NCBI GenBank assembly: GCA_964483155.1
Contig: CAZAAC010000020.1
Location: forward strand, 1 to 44,969
DNA from: JAAYYM01 sp964483155
Lineage (GTDB): Bacteria; Bacillota; Clostridia; Lachnospirales; Lachnospiraceae
Direction: 5' to 3'
Length of the DNA stretch: 44,969 nucleotides
The position numbers were made by a program, and so were the translations under genes. The notes beneath the pieces were generated by a model. That model worked only from the letters and a program-made list of their open reading frames with translations. It was not told the origin of the DNA and ran no database searches. Shown one piece after another: positions 16,395-26,043 of this stretch; position 1 is the first letter of the stretch, and the number at the start of each line of letters is the position of its first letter.

Positions 16395-19300
16395 CTACTT
16401 TTTCTCTACTCCTAGATTAACCTTTTCACCATTAATATTCCATTCTTTAATATAACCCTTCAATTCTCCTGCAATAATTGTTTCTGCAAGGACTTTTTCT
16501 TTTATGGCTACACTATTTCTATTTATAATAGCAACTATTTTATCATTATCGTTTACATAGATGTCTATATGATCCATTACTTCAAAATCTGCTTCTTTAC
16601 GCATTGTTTGTATCTTACTAATTATTTCATATACAAACCCTTCTTCAATAAGCTCTGGCGTTAGTTTTGTATCAATAATCACAGTTACCTGATTATCAGC
16701 TTCCGTTACATAACCCTCTTTCTGTATCATTTCAATCAGCAAATCTTCCTCTGTCAACAACACCTGTACACCATTAATATCAAACTTAAGACTCCCCGTT
16801 TCCCTCAGCGTATCCATCGCAGCATTGCCATCCAGCACTGCCAATTCTTTTTGTATTCCGCCAAGTTGCTTTCCATATTTAGGGCCAACTGTCTTTAATT
16901 GAGGTTTGAAGTTATAGGTTGTAAATTCTCTTACATCATTAGAAAAGATGATTTCTTTCACATTTAGTTCTTCATTTACAATCTGCTTATAAAAATCAGA
17001 TAGTATTGATGGTGCTTTAATAAACATTTTTCCGATTGGCTGCCTATTTTTGATGTTTGCCACATTTCTACAAGCACGTCCCATAACTACTACTCTCAGG
17101 ACTTCATCCATATTATCTTCCAAATCTTTATCCACGATTTTATCATCAGCAATAGGGAAATCACATAAATGAATGCTCTCTGGTGCTGTTTTATCAATGC
17201 TACATACAAGATTTTGATAAATATCTTCTGTCATAAATGGAATCATTGGCGCTGCTGCTTTACACACGGTTACAATTGCTGTATAAAGTGTCATATAAGC
17301 ATTTATCTTGTCCTGTTCCATCCCCTTTGCCCAGAAACGTTCTCTGCTTCTTCTGACATACCAGTTACTCATATCATCCACATAATCCTGTAATGCTCTT
17401 GCTGCTTCTGGTATTCTGTAATGTGCCAAATTATCATCTACTGCTTTTACAAGTGTATTAAGTTTAGATAGCAGCCACTTATCCATTACCTGCAACTTAT
17501 CATATTCTAAAGAATGTTTTGTTGCATCAAAATTGTCAATATTAGCATATAGCACAAAAAATGCATAGGTATTCCACAAAGTACCCATAAACTTGCGCTG
17601 TCCTTCCACAACCGCTTTCCCATGAAAACGATTCGGTAGCCATGGTGCTGAGTTTACATAAAAGTACCAGCGGATTGCATCTGCGCCGTAAGTACTTAGT
17701 GCATCAAAAGGATCAACTGCATTTCCCTTGGATTTGCTCATCTTCTGACCATTCTCATCCTGCACATGACCAAGTACGATTACATTTTCATAAGGAGCTT
17801 TATTAAATAACAATGTCGATTCCGCAAGTAAAGAATAGAACCAGCCTCTTGTCTGGTCAACAGCTTCTGAAATAAACTGTGCTGGAAACTGTTGTTCAAA
17901 TAATTCCTTATTTTCAAATGGGTAATGGTGTTGTGCAAATGGCATAGCTCCTGAATCAAACCAGCAGTCAATCACTTCTGGCACACGTATCATTAATTTA
18001 CCACACTTAGGGCAAACAATTGTATATTCATCAATATACGGTCTATGCAGTTCTACTGTCATAGCATCTTCTCGCCCACTCATTTCCTTTAGTTCTGCAC
18101 GGCTTCCAATGGAATGCATATGTCCACACTCACACTCCCAAACATTAAGCGGTGTTCCCCAATAGCGATTACGTGAAATGCCCCAATCCTGAATATTTTC
18201 CAGCCAGTCGCCAAAACGTCCTTTTCCAATAGATTCTGGAATCCAGTTTATTGTGTTGTTATTTCTTATTAAGTCCTCTTTTACATCTGTCATTTTAATA
18301 AACCAAGACTCACGTGCATAATAAATCAGTGGTGTATCACATCTCCAACAATGCGGATAGCTATGCTCGAATTTTGGCGCTGAAAACAACAGTTTTTTAT
18401 CCTCTAATGCTTTTAGTATAAGTGGATCAGCCTTCTTACAAAAAACACCTGGCCAGTCTGTCTCTATCGTCATCTCCCCTTTTCCATCTACTAATTGGAC
18501 AAAAGGCAAATCATATTTACGTCCAACCTGCGCATCATCTTCACCAAATGCGCACGCCATATGAACAACACCTGTACCATCTGTCAATGTAACAAAATTG
18601 GCACAAGTAACATAAAATGCTTTCTTATGTTGTTTTTCGCAGATTGCAACTGCATAATCAAAAAGTGGCTCATACTCCTTGTATTCTAAATCTTTTCCCT
18701 TATAAGACTCTATAATTTCATATGCCTTCTCATCGCTTTCTTGATTTCCGAGTCCCGATAGCGTTTGATCTAATAGTGCTTCTGCCATATAATAGGTATA
18801 ACCATCTGCTGCTTTTACCTTAACGTAAGTTTCTTCTGGATTTACACATAATCCAACATTAGAGGGAAGCGTCCATGGTGTTGTCGTCCACGCAAGAATA
18901 TAGGCATCCTCATCCTTAACTTTAAATCTAACAATGGCAGAACGTTCTTTTACATCCTTATAGCCTTGTGCCACTTCGTGACTTGAAAGCGGTGTTCCAC
19001 AACGAGGACAATAAGGTACAATTTTGAATCCTTTATATAATAATCCCTTATTCCAGATTTCCTTCAATGCCCACCATTCTGACTCAATATAATCATCATG
19101 ATATGTAACATACGGATTCTCCATATCAGCCCAAAATCCAACTGTCGCAGAAAAATCCTCCCACATTTCCTTATACTGCCACACACTCTCTTTACATTTT
19201 GTAATAAAAGGATCCAGACCATATTCTTCAATCTGCTCTTTTCCATCAAGCCCTAACATTTTCTCTACTTCTAATTCCACTGGAAGTCCATGTGTATCCC

Positions 19301-19553
19301 AACCCGCTTTTCTTGGAACCATCTTGCCCTTCATCGTCTGATATCTCGGAATCATATCTTTGATAACACGTGTAAGAACATGTCCAATATGAGGCTTCCC
19401 ATTTGCAGTTGGCGGCCCGTCATAGAAGGTATAGGTTTCCCCTTCTTTTCTGTTTTCTATACTTTTCTCAAAAATACTATGATCACTCCAAAATTTCTCT
19501 ACTGCTTTTTCCCTATCGACAAAATTTAAGTCTGTTGATACTTTCTTATACAT
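16395..19553 (-). CDS. ileS: isoleucyl-tRNA synthetase (eukaryote-like IleRS2 type)
   Basis: Attaches isoleucine to its tRNA. The 1052-residue class I synthetase shows PHIGH at 54-58 and KMSKS near residue 604. Cysteine pairs CPRCG, CECG and CPKCG look like zinc sites, and the sequence between them (FGDWLENIQDWGISRNRYWGT) is of the longer, eukaryote-like IleRS2 form. That form is often naturally insensitive to mupirocin; this is family knowledge, not seen here. The editing domain appears intact (ILAWTTTPWTLPSNVGL). The gene is preceded by a complete T-box leader, so it is induced when tRNA-Ile is uncharged. Confidence 0.95.
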   Translation of the reverse strand: MYKKVSTDLNFVDREKAVEKFWSDHSIFEKSIENRKEGETYTFYDGPPTANGKPHIGHVLTRVIKDMIPRYQTMKGKMVPRKAGWDTHGLPVELEVEKMLGLDGKEQIEEYGLDPFITKCKESVWQYKEMWEDFSATVGFWADMENPYVTYHDDYIESEWWALKEIWNKGLLYKGFKIVPYCPRCGTPLSSHEVAQGYKDVKERSAIVRFKVKDEDAYILAWTTTPWTLPSNVGLCVNPEETYVKVKAADGYTYYMAEALLDQTLSGLGNQESDEKAYEIIESYKGKDLEYKEYEPLFDYAVAICEKQHKKAFYVTCANFVTLTDGTGVVHMACAFGEDDAQVGRKYDLPFVQLVDGKGEMTIETDWPGVFCKKADPLILKALEDKKLLFSAPKFEHSYPHCWRCDTPLIYYARESWFIKMTDVKEDLIRNNNTINWIPESIGKGRFGDWLENIQDWGISRNRYWGTPLNVWECECGHMHSIGSRAELKEMSGREDAMTVELHRPYIDEYTIVCPKCGKLMIRVPEVIDCWFDSGAMPFAQHHYPFENKELFEQQFPAQFISEAVDQTRGWFYSLLAESTLLFNKAPYENVIVLGHVQDENGQKMSKSKGNAVDPFDALSTYGADAIRWYFYVNSAPWLPNRFHGKAVVEGQRKFMGTLWNTYAFFVLYANIDNFDATKHSLEYDKLQVMDKWLLSKLNTLVKAVDDNLAHYRIPEAARALQDYVDDMSNWYVRRSRERFWAKGMEQDKINAYMTLYTAIVTVCKAAAPMIPFMTEDIYQNLVCSIDKTAPESIHLCDFPIADDKIVDKDLEDNMDEVLRVVVMGRACRNVANIKNRQPIGKMFIKAPSILSDFYKQIVNEELNVKEIIFSNDVREFTTYNFKPQLKTVGPKYGKQLGGIQKELAVLDGNAAMDTLRETGSLKFDINGVQVLLTEEDLLIEMIQKEGYVTEADNQVTVIIDTKLTPELIEEGFVYEIISKIQTMRKEADFEVMDHIDIYVNDNDKIVAIINRNSVAIKEKVLAETIIAGELKGYIKEWNINGEKVNLGVEKK

Positions 19554-19607
19554 TATTAGTCTCCTTTTTCAAATAATCTGATGACTGGCATCGTATTGCC
19601 AATCACA

Positions 19608-19936
19608 CAAAAAGACCTCCTCCTATATTAGGACGAGGTCACAATTTCAATATGATTCCCGGTTAACCACCCGATACGACATACTTGGCAATACTTACAA
19701 TTGCTTTAATATGGTTTCCGATAACGGTGGAAGTCCGTCAACACTTACTAATCCTGCAAAAAGAATACTATCCCTGTGCAGATTGTTCGGCTAGAGATTC
19801 AGAAGTGATGTTCAATCATTTTCTATCTGTACTAATGTACTCGTACCGGACTCTCACCATCTCCGACTCGCTTTGCCTTTCGAAAATAATCTACTCTCTT
19901 CGTCAATATCTTTATTTATATACTATTTATTCTAAT
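19608..19936 (-). ncRNA. T-box leader of ileS (isoleucine-responsive)
   Basis: This is a transcribed leader between the ileS promoter and the gene. Reading the minus strand: a stem I start GACGAAGAGAGTAG, the conserved GGTGAGAGTCC region, a specifier loop with a candidate AUC (Ile) codon at 19810-19808, the T-box GGGTGGTTAACCGG at 19674-19661, then a terminator (GACCTC...TCCT paired with AGGA...GAGGTC, 19640-19614, and a U run). Uncharged tRNA-Ile would pair with the T-box bulge and block the terminator. Specifier position is by eye from the GAAC-ATC-ACTTCTGA context. Confidence 0.88.
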
Positions 19937-19942
19937 AAGGCG

Positions 19943-19972
19943 ATTATACGGTCAAACTCTTGATTTTGTCAA
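19943..19972 (-). promoter_or_regulatory. ileS promoter
   Basis: On the minus strand a perfect TTGACA (19972-19967) and a perfect TATAAT (19948-19943) are 18 bases apart, directly before the T-box leader. Confidence 0.8.
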
Positions 19973-20007
19973 GACTTAGTCGTACAGATTGATTTATTTT
20001 TCAAATT

Positions 20008-20038
20008 AACGTATTATAATATATAATTATAATACGTT
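20008..20038. promoter_or_regulatory. perfect 13-bp inverted repeat before pncB (operator candidate)
   Basis: AACGTATTATAAT (20008-20020) and ATTATAATACGTT (20026-20038) are exact complements around ATATA. Each arm contains a TATAAT hexamer (20015-20020 and 20028-20033 on the plus strand), so the repeat overlaps the likely pncB -10 region. No clear -35 is seen at 17 bases. A dimeric repressor bound here would block pncB. Confidence 0.6.
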
Positions 20039-20117
20039 TCTCTTCTGGTAAATGTTATAAAAATCTATGGCCAGTCAGCAGACGCGGAAAATGGCTATTT
20101 TATGGAGGACTAGTGAC

Positions 20118-21575
20118 ATGAATTACAATAATCTTACCCTGCTAACCGATTTATATGAACTTACAATGATGCAGGGATATTACAAAAATGCAACCTGCAA
20201 CGATACTGTTATCTTTGATATGTTTTACCGAAATAACCCCTTAGATAGTGGTTATTCTATCATTGCTGGATTAGATCAGGTGATTGACTATATTAAAAAT
20301 CTTCATTTTTCAGAAGAAGATATTGCCTATCTCGGAACATTAGGAATATTTGATCATGATTTTCTTGCTTATTTAAAAGATTTCAAATTTTCAGGTGATA
20401 TTTATTCGATTCCTGAAGGTACCGTTATCTTTCCAAGAGAACCCCTCGTAAAAGTAATAGCTCCTATCATGGAAGCTCAACTTGTGGAAACAGCTATCTT
20501 AAATATCATAAATCACCAGAGTCTTATCGCGACAAAAACTGCACGCGTTGTACATGCAGCACGGGGTGACGGGATTATGGAATTTGGCTTACGCCGCGCA
20601 CAAGGACCTGATGCTGGGATTTATGGTGCACGAGCAGCAATGATAGGTGGCTGTATCGGTACAAGTAATGTGCTTGCTGGAAAAATGTTTGATGTTCCAG
20701 TAAGAGGCACACATGCTCACAGTTGGATTATGAGTTTTCCTGATGAATATACCGCTTTCAAGACCTATGCTGATTTATATCCTTCGGCTTGTATTTTACT
20801 AGTAGATACTTATGATTCTCTTAAATCTGGCGTACCAAATGCTATTCGTGTTTTTAGCGAAATGCGCGAAGCTGGCATCCCTCTTACTTTTTATGGAATT
20901 CGCCTAGATAGCGGTGATCTTGCTTATTTATCCAAAAAAGCAAGAATTATGCTTGATGAGGCAGGTTTTTCAGATGCTGTCATCTCTGCCTCAAATGATT
21001 TGGACGAGTTTTTGATTGATAGTTTAAAAGCACAAGGTGCAACAATAACTTCTTGGGGTGTTGGGACTAACCTGATTACCTCAAAAGATTGGCCTGCATT
21101 CGGAGGTGTTTATAAATTAGCCGCTGTAATGGATAAAGACGGAACTTTTATTCCCAAAATAAAACTATCTGAAAATACTGAAAAAATAACAAACCCAGGA
21201 AATAAGACTATCTTCAGAATTTATGAAAAAGCTACTGGTAAGTTAAAGGCTGATCTCGTATGCCTAGTTGGTGAAGTTCTTAATGAAAAAGAATCCTTAT
21301 TGCTTTTTGATCCTTCGGAACCCTGGAAGAAAACAAGATTACACCCCTCTTCGTATACAATACGCGAACTTCTCGTTCCTATTTTTATAAATGGAGAATG
21401 TGTTTATAACTCGCCAAAAGTAATGGAAATCAAGGAATATTGCCACCAGGAACTTGAAACGCTTTGGGAAGAAACAAGACGTCTCATTAATCCACATAGA
21501 GTTTATGTTGACTTATCAAAGAATTTGTATGATATGAAAATATCATTATTGGATGAAATGAGTCAGGACAACTGA
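20118..21575 (+). CDS. pncB: nicotinate phosphoribosyltransferase
   Basis: Converts nicotinate and PRPP to nicotinate mononucleotide, the entry step of the NAD salvage pathway. The 485-residue protein has the family start LLTDLYELTMMQGYYK, the substrate-site segment EFGLRRAQGPDAGIYGARA, and GTHAHSW near residue 196 containing the His that is phosphorylated by ATP. FYGIRLDSGDLAYLSKKAR and WGVGTNLITS are also typical. The ATG at 20118 is chosen because GGAGG lies nine bases upstream; the frame is open 17 codons further up but without a ribosome site. A perfect palindrome sits about 80 bases before the gene. It needs PRPP, made by prs elsewhere in the window. Confidence 0.93.
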   Translation: MNYNNLTLLTDLYELTMMQGYYKNATCNDTVIFDMFYRNNPLDSGYSIIAGLDQVIDYIKNLHFSEEDIAYLGTLGIFDHDFLAYLKDFKFSGDIYSIPEGTVIFPREPLVKVIAPIMEAQLVETAILNIINHQSLIATKTARVVHAARGDGIMEFGLRRAQGPDAGIYGARAAMIGGCIGTSNVLAGKMFDVPVRGTHAHSWIMSFPDEYTAFKTYADLYPSACILLVDTYDSLKSGVPNAIRVFSEMREAGIPLTFYGIRLDSGDLAYLSKKARIMLDEAGFSDAVISASNDLDEFLIDSLKAQGATITSWGVGTNLITSKDWPAFGGVYKLAAVMDKDGTFIPKIKLSENTEKITNPGNKTIFRIYEKATGKLKADLVCLVGEVLNEKESLLLFDPSEPWKKTRLHPSSYTIRELLVPIFINGECVYNSPKVMEIKEYCHQELETLWEETRRLINPHRVYVDLSKNLYDMKISLLDEMSQDN

Positions 21576-21576
21576 T

Positions 21577-22254
21577 TTATCTTATTAATCCCTTTTCCTG
21601 CCAATACTTTGTTTCTATTTCACTCCATCTAAATTTGTCGTGTACTTTTGTCATAATCATGAAGAGTACTCTTGTTTTTATACTTGGTTTAACCGAACCA
21701 GGTGTATGATTTATTTTATTTGCCAATTTTTGTACTTTTTGATTCATTTTTTTCTTTTTCTTTTCATTCATCTCATCGATTGTATTAGCAGCTACCGTAA
21801 ACGGAAGCATATAGGTTCTTCCCACTGCCCACCAGATAAACTGTTCCCTGATTGCTTTCGTTGCTTTACCTGCTCCGGCTCCGGCAGTTGTAGACACCGC
21901 TATGCCGATTTTATGCCTCATATCTGGATTTGGGCGATGAGATATCCACCTGTATGCCATATGATCACAAAAAGACTTTAATTGTCCTGACATTCCCATG
22001 CAGTAATTTGGTGAATCAAGTATAATAACATCTGCTTCATCAATTGCTTCTATGATTGGCGCTATTTGTTCACGATGAGGACATAACTTTTCATCCTCCA
22101 AAATACATTTTGTACAGCCAATACACTGTCCAGTACCATTTGCCACATATTCTTTAACATCTTCTTCTGTACAACGCAGTCTCTCTAAAAGCATATGTAC
22201 TAAACGATATGTGTTTTTCTTATGAGATTGTCCATGCAAAACTACTACTTTCAT
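21577..22254 (-). CDS. flavodoxin-fold NAD(P)H-dependent oxidoreductase
   Basis: A 225-residue protein of the NADPH-dependent FMN reductase / iron-sulfur flavoprotein group. The N terminus (VVLHGQSHKKNTYRLVHMLL) is an FMN phosphate loop, and DVIILDSPNYCMGMSGQLKSF is the second flavin-binding stretch. A cysteine-rich segment near residues 45-60 (CIGCTKCILEDEKLCPH) resembles that of iron-sulfur flavoproteins and may hold a cluster. Substrate unknown. It ends two bases from the pncB stop, on the opposite strand. The MATE gene lies 22 bases upstream in the same direction, so the two are probably one operon. Confidence 0.8.
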   Translation of the reverse strand: MKVVVLHGQSHKKNTYRLVHMLLERLRCTEEDVKEYVANGTGQCIGCTKCILEDEKLCPHREQIAPIIEAIDEADVIILDSPNYCMGMSGQLKSFCDHMAYRWISHRPNPDMRHKIGIAVSTTAGAGAGKATKAIREQFIWWAVGRTYMLPFTVAANTIDEMNEKKKKKMNQKVQKLANKINHTPGSVKPSIKTRVLFMIMTKVHDKFRWSEIETKYWQEKGLIR

Positions 22255-22276
22255 TTCTTTATCCTCATTTCACATA

Positions 22277-23635
22277 TTATGAATTTTTTAAAACAACAGA
22301 TTTATATTTCCATTTTCCCTGCCTGTATCGTATGATACTGGCAATCGCCGTAATTACCCATGTAAAACCAGTTGCATACCAGATACCCCACACTCCTATT
22401 ATTGGGATTGCAACCAGTAATAATGGAAATATGACTCTTCCTGCTACTTCAACAGCTCCATTTACCATCGCATAAAATGAATCTCCTGCGCCATTTAACA
22501 ATCCACGCGTTGTATAGATTAGTCCAAGTGGAAAATACATGGTACTGGTAATCCTTAATGCCAGGCTCCCAACCCTAATAACGGTTGCATCCTTAACAAA
22601 CAACCTCATAATCCACTCCCCGCAGATCCATGCAAGAAACAACATCATAATACTAAAACCAGCTGCCAAAAGATTACTTTTATAATAGCCTCTTTTTACC
22701 CTTTCCAGCTTATTTGCACCAATGTTCTGACCTGTAAATGTAGATATTGCAGCACCTAAAGAATTAAAGGGCTGCTGCACTAACTGCTCTATCCTGTTGG
22801 TTGCCGTATAAGCAGCAACTACACTTTCTCCAAATCCATTGACCACAACCTGAAGTGCTATGCAGGATACCGCAATCAAAGAGCTTTGTGCTGCTATTGG
22901 GACTCCCAGTTTTATACTTCTCTCTATAATTTTTCTATCCATCCTAAGTTGGTCTTTTTCAATATGAAAATATGAGTTTTTCATCACTGCGAACAGCAGC
23001 AGACCAGCAGCCGCTATCACTTGCGAAATGATCGTTGCATATGCGACTCCTTTGACACCTAATCCAAATTGTCTGACAAATATCAAATCTAGAATCACAT
23101 TTATAATACTTGCTATAATCAAAAAAAAGAGCGGTGACCTAGAATCACCCAATGCACGCAAAATCGCTGCTATAGCATTATATGCTGCAACGCCGAGTAT
23201 TCCCGCGTTCACAATTTTCATATATATGGTAGCATCTTCTAATATAGATGCCGGCGTTCGTAATAAAACTAAAATGGGACGGGCAAATACGACGCCTGCT
23301 ATACTCATGAGAATTCCAGTCACTAATGTTATGTATATTGTATTCGCAATGATTTTCTTCACGTATTCATCTTCCTTTGCACCAAAATGCTGTGCCGTTA
23401 AGATGCTAATACCAACTGCCATTCCCATGCACAATGAAAAAAAGAGAAAATTCAAAGAGGCTGTTGCCCCAACTGCTGCCAATGCGCCCGCACCTACATA
23501 GTTTCCGACAATAATAGAATCTGCCATATTATAAAATTGTTGAAATATATTTCCTATCAACATCGGAACAGAAAATTTAACGAGCAAAGAAACTTCTTTT
23601 CCTTCCGTCATATCCTGTATATAATTACTTGCCAT
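22277..23635 (-). CDS. MATE family multidrug/sodium antiporter
   Basis: A 452-residue inner-membrane exporter with about 12 hydrophobic helices in two homologous halves, each with the MATE signatures (FSVPMLIGNIFQQFYNMAD in the first half, NRIEQLVQQPFNSLGAAIS in the second). Members expel cationic drugs or metabolites using a sodium or proton gradient; the substrate is not predictable. The ATG at 23635 is preferred to the GTG three codons earlier because AGGGTGG sits six bases before it. It likely shares a transcript with the flavodoxin-type reductase downstream. Confidence 0.88.
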   Translation of the reverse strand: MASNYIQDMTEGKEVSLLVKFSVPMLIGNIFQQFYNMADSIIVGNYVGAGALAAVGATASLNFLFFSLCMGMAVGISILTAQHFGAKEDEYVKKIIANTIYITLVTGILMSIAGVVFARPILVLLRTPASILEDATIYMKIVNAGILGVAAYNAIAAILRALGDSRSPLFFLIIASIINVILDLIFVRQFGLGVKGVAYATIISQVIAAAGLLLFAVMKNSYFHIEKDQLRMDRKIIERSIKLGVPIAAQSSLIAVSCIALQVVVNGFGESVVAAYTATNRIEQLVQQPFNSLGAAISTFTGQNIGANKLERVKRGYYKSNLLAAGFSIMMLFLAWICGEWIMRLFVKDATVIRVGSLALRITSTMYFPLGLIYTTRGLLNGAGDSFYAMVNGAVEVAGRVIFPLLLVAIPIIGVWGIWYATGFTWVITAIASIIRYRQGKWKYKSVVLKNS

Positions 23636-23741
23636 AGCTGCCACCCTTATCTATACATAGTGTTTCATTTGATAATAACTATAACAATTTTATTTTCAGA
23701 CTACTATAACACACTTCTATAAAAATATTACATTTCTATTT

Positions 23742-25874
23742 TTACAATATTGTAGCGCCCGCATTTTCTACTTGCCTGGCCACAAGAACCATTGCCGTTT
23801 TTGGCCCTATTTCTATCCTTTTATCAACTAGTTCTGACTCTTCGCCTACTGTATTACTTTTTTGTGCAAATGTATCAACAACAAGCTTCCACTTCATATT
23901 TTCTGCTAATTCTGGAAGCATTATAAGCTGTTTTTCCCAATAGGCATTAAAAACGGCATAAACGATATCATCCTCAGTATCTTCTACATTTCGTCCAGCA
24001 AACATGACAGCTACCAATTTGCTTTCCCAACAAAATTTTGATACCCATGGCTTGACATCATGTGTACTTATAGCTGGGAATCCCAATGAACATGATTTCA
24101 TATCTCGCTTGATTACATTATGCTCATTACGAAAGCAGATCATAAACTTAAAGAATTCAAATAAATCATGATTTTTTTCTTTCTGATTCCAATCCAGCCA
24201 TGCTATTTCATTGTCTTGGCAATATGCATTATTGTTACCGAATTGCGTATTTCCAAATTCATCTCCAGCAAAAAACATTGGCGTACCCCTGCTGCACATT
24301 AATGCTACACAAGCATTTTTAATCATGCGCATACGAAGTTTTAATACTTCTGCATCATCTGTATCGCCTTCAACACCGCAGTTCCAACTATATCCGTTAT
24401 CATCTCCATCTGTGTTATTCCATCCATTTACTTCATTGTGCTTTTCATTATATGCGTATAAATCATATAATGTAAAACCATCATGACATGTCAGAAAATT
24501 AACAGATGCATTACGTCCTCTGATTTCATGTGGATATAGATCACTAGATCCAGTCAATCGCATGATAGCTGCCTGCGCCTTTCCATCATCACCTCTTAAG
24601 AAACTGCGTAAGTCATCACGATATTTTCCGTTCCATTCGGCCCACCTGTTCCAAGATGGAAAAGATCCCACCTGGTATAACCCACCAGCATCCCATGCCT
24701 CTGCTATTAATTTTGTATCTCCAAGTATAGGGTCAAATGCCAGGCTCTGTAATAAAGGTGGTTTACTCATTGGCGAACCATCTTCATTTCGCCCAAGAAT
24801 GGATGCAAGATCAAATCGAAAACCGTCTACACGATAATTAACGACCCAGTAGCGTAAGCATTCCAATATCATTTGTTGTACAATAGGATGATTACAATTT
24901 AATGTATTACCACAACCACTAAAATTGTAATACTGTCCATCAGGTGTCAGTAAATAGTAAATATTATTATCCACACCTTTAAATGAAAAAAATGGTCCTT
25001 TTTCATTTCCTTCCCCTGTATGATTAAATACAACATCTAAAATAACTTCAATCCCATTTTCATTTAATGTTTTAATTAAATCCTTGAGTTCATTTCCTTC
25101 ATGGTTATACTCAAGCGCCGAACAATAACAAGTATTAGGAGCAAAAAAAGAAGTTGTATTATAGCCCCAACACTCATACAATTTCCTCCCATCAATTTCT
25201 CTGCTGTTATTTGTTTCATCAAATTCAAATACAGGCATCAACTCAACCGCATTAATTCCCAATTCTTTTAAATACGGAATCTTCTCTTTGACTCCTGCAA
25301 AAGTGCCGGGAAACTGAACACCAGACGAATCCGCACATGTAAATGCGTGCACATGAAGTTCATAAATAATCAAGTCTGACATGGGAAGCAATGGCTGTTT
25401 CGCATTACCCCACTCAAAATTATTTTGTACTACTCTTGCTTTATAAAAAACATTGTCTCCGATTTTCTGCCCCCATTTACTTTGACCTACTACTGCGCGT
25501 GCGTAAGGATCAAGTAAGTATTTTGTATGATCAAAGATAAGTCCTCTCTCATAATCATATGGTCCACTGATTCTATAAGCATATTCAAATTCAGCAATAT
25601 TTAAATCAAAAACCATCATAGAAAAAACCTTACCAATACGGTAATTCTTTGGAAATGGAATGATTGCATAAGGAATCATTTCTGTTCTTTTAAATAGTAC
25701 TAACTCTATGCCCGTGGCATTATGTGAATGAATCGTAAAGCTTACACCGTTTTGCGCTACTATTGCGCCATTAAGAGAATAGAAACCTGGACGTACCCGG
25801 AATCCGTTTACTTCCTCTAACGGTTCCAATTTTTTCATGTCCTCAGTAAAATTCTCGGTTACGTTTTCACTCAT
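23742..25874 (-). CDS. glgX: glycogen debranching enzyme (isoamylase type, GH13)
   Basis: Hydrolyses alpha-1,6 branches in phosphorylase-trimmed glycogen. The 710-residue protein has an N-terminal CBM48-like beta domain (to ~150) and a GH13 catalytic barrel. The catalytic triad is intact: Asp355 (FRFDLA), Glu392 (IAEAWD) and Asp465 (TCHDGF). DVVFNHTGEG is the first conserved GH13 region. AAGGGGG precedes the ATG. It has its own promoter and is not in an operon with glgP, but the two enzymes act in sequence. Confidence 0.92.
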   Translation of the reverse strand: MSENVTENFTEDMKKLEPLEEVNGFRVRPGFYSLNGAIVAQNGVSFTIHSHNATGIELVLFKRTEMIPYAIIPFPKNYRIGKVFSMMVFDLNIAEFEYAYRISGPYDYERGLIFDHTKYLLDPYARAVVGQSKWGQKIGDNVFYKARVVQNNFEWGNAKQPLLPMSDLIIYELHVHAFTCADSSGVQFPGTFAGVKEKIPYLKELGINAVELMPVFEFDETNNSREIDGRKLYECWGYNTTSFFAPNTCYCSALEYNHEGNELKDLIKTLNENGIEVILDVVFNHTGEGNEKGPFFSFKGVDNNIYYLLTPDGQYYNFSGCGNTLNCNHPIVQQMILECLRYWVVNYRVDGFRFDLASILGRNEDGSPMSKPPLLQSLAFDPILGDTKLIAEAWDAGGLYQVGSFPSWNRWAEWNGKYRDDLRSFLRGDDGKAQAAIMRLTGSSDLYPHEIRGRNASVNFLTCHDGFTLYDLYAYNEKHNEVNGWNNTDGDDNGYSWNCGVEGDTDDAEVLKLRMRMIKNACVALMCSRGTPMFFAGDEFGNTQFGNNNAYCQDNEIAWLDWNQKEKNHDLFEFFKFMICFRNEHNVIKRDMKSCSLGFPAISTHDVKPWVSKFCWESKLVAVMFAGRNVEDTEDDIVYAVFNAYWEKQLIMLPELAENMKWKLVVDTFAQKSNTVGEESELVDKRIEIGPKTAMVLVARQVENAGATIL

Positions 25875-25918
25875 ATAATAACCCCCTTATCACCAAAACC
25901 AAAAGTTAGTGTGTCTAT

Positions 25919-25948
25919 ATTGTACAATAATATAATGGTTTTCTACAA
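25919..25948 (-). promoter_or_regulatory. glgX promoter candidate
   Basis: On the minus strand TTGTAG (25948-25943) and TACAAT (25924-25919) are 18 bases apart, 45 bases before the start codon. Confidence 0.5.
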
Positions 25949-25983
25949 GATATTTGTAAAAGATTTGCTTATACTTATAAAGT

Positions 25984-26015
25984 AAAACGGAGACAATTCA
26001 TTTGAACTGTCTCCG
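25984..26015 (-). terminator. fba terminator
   Basis: On the minus strand CGGAGACA pairs with TGTCTCCG, with further TTCA/TGAA pairing, followed by TTTTACTTT. It lies about 30 bases after the fba stop. Confidence 0.8.
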
Positions 26016-26043
26016 AAATCATTATTTTCTAAATATACTATAC

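Noticed and set aside
19685..19963. 92-codon plus-strand frame upstream of ileS
   Set aside because: It covers the T-box leader exactly; the RNA structure explains the sequence, and no ribosome site is present.
22277..23501. Plus-strand open frames opposite the MATE gene
   Set aside because: Low-complexity shadow frames within an obvious MATE coding sequence, with no start signals.
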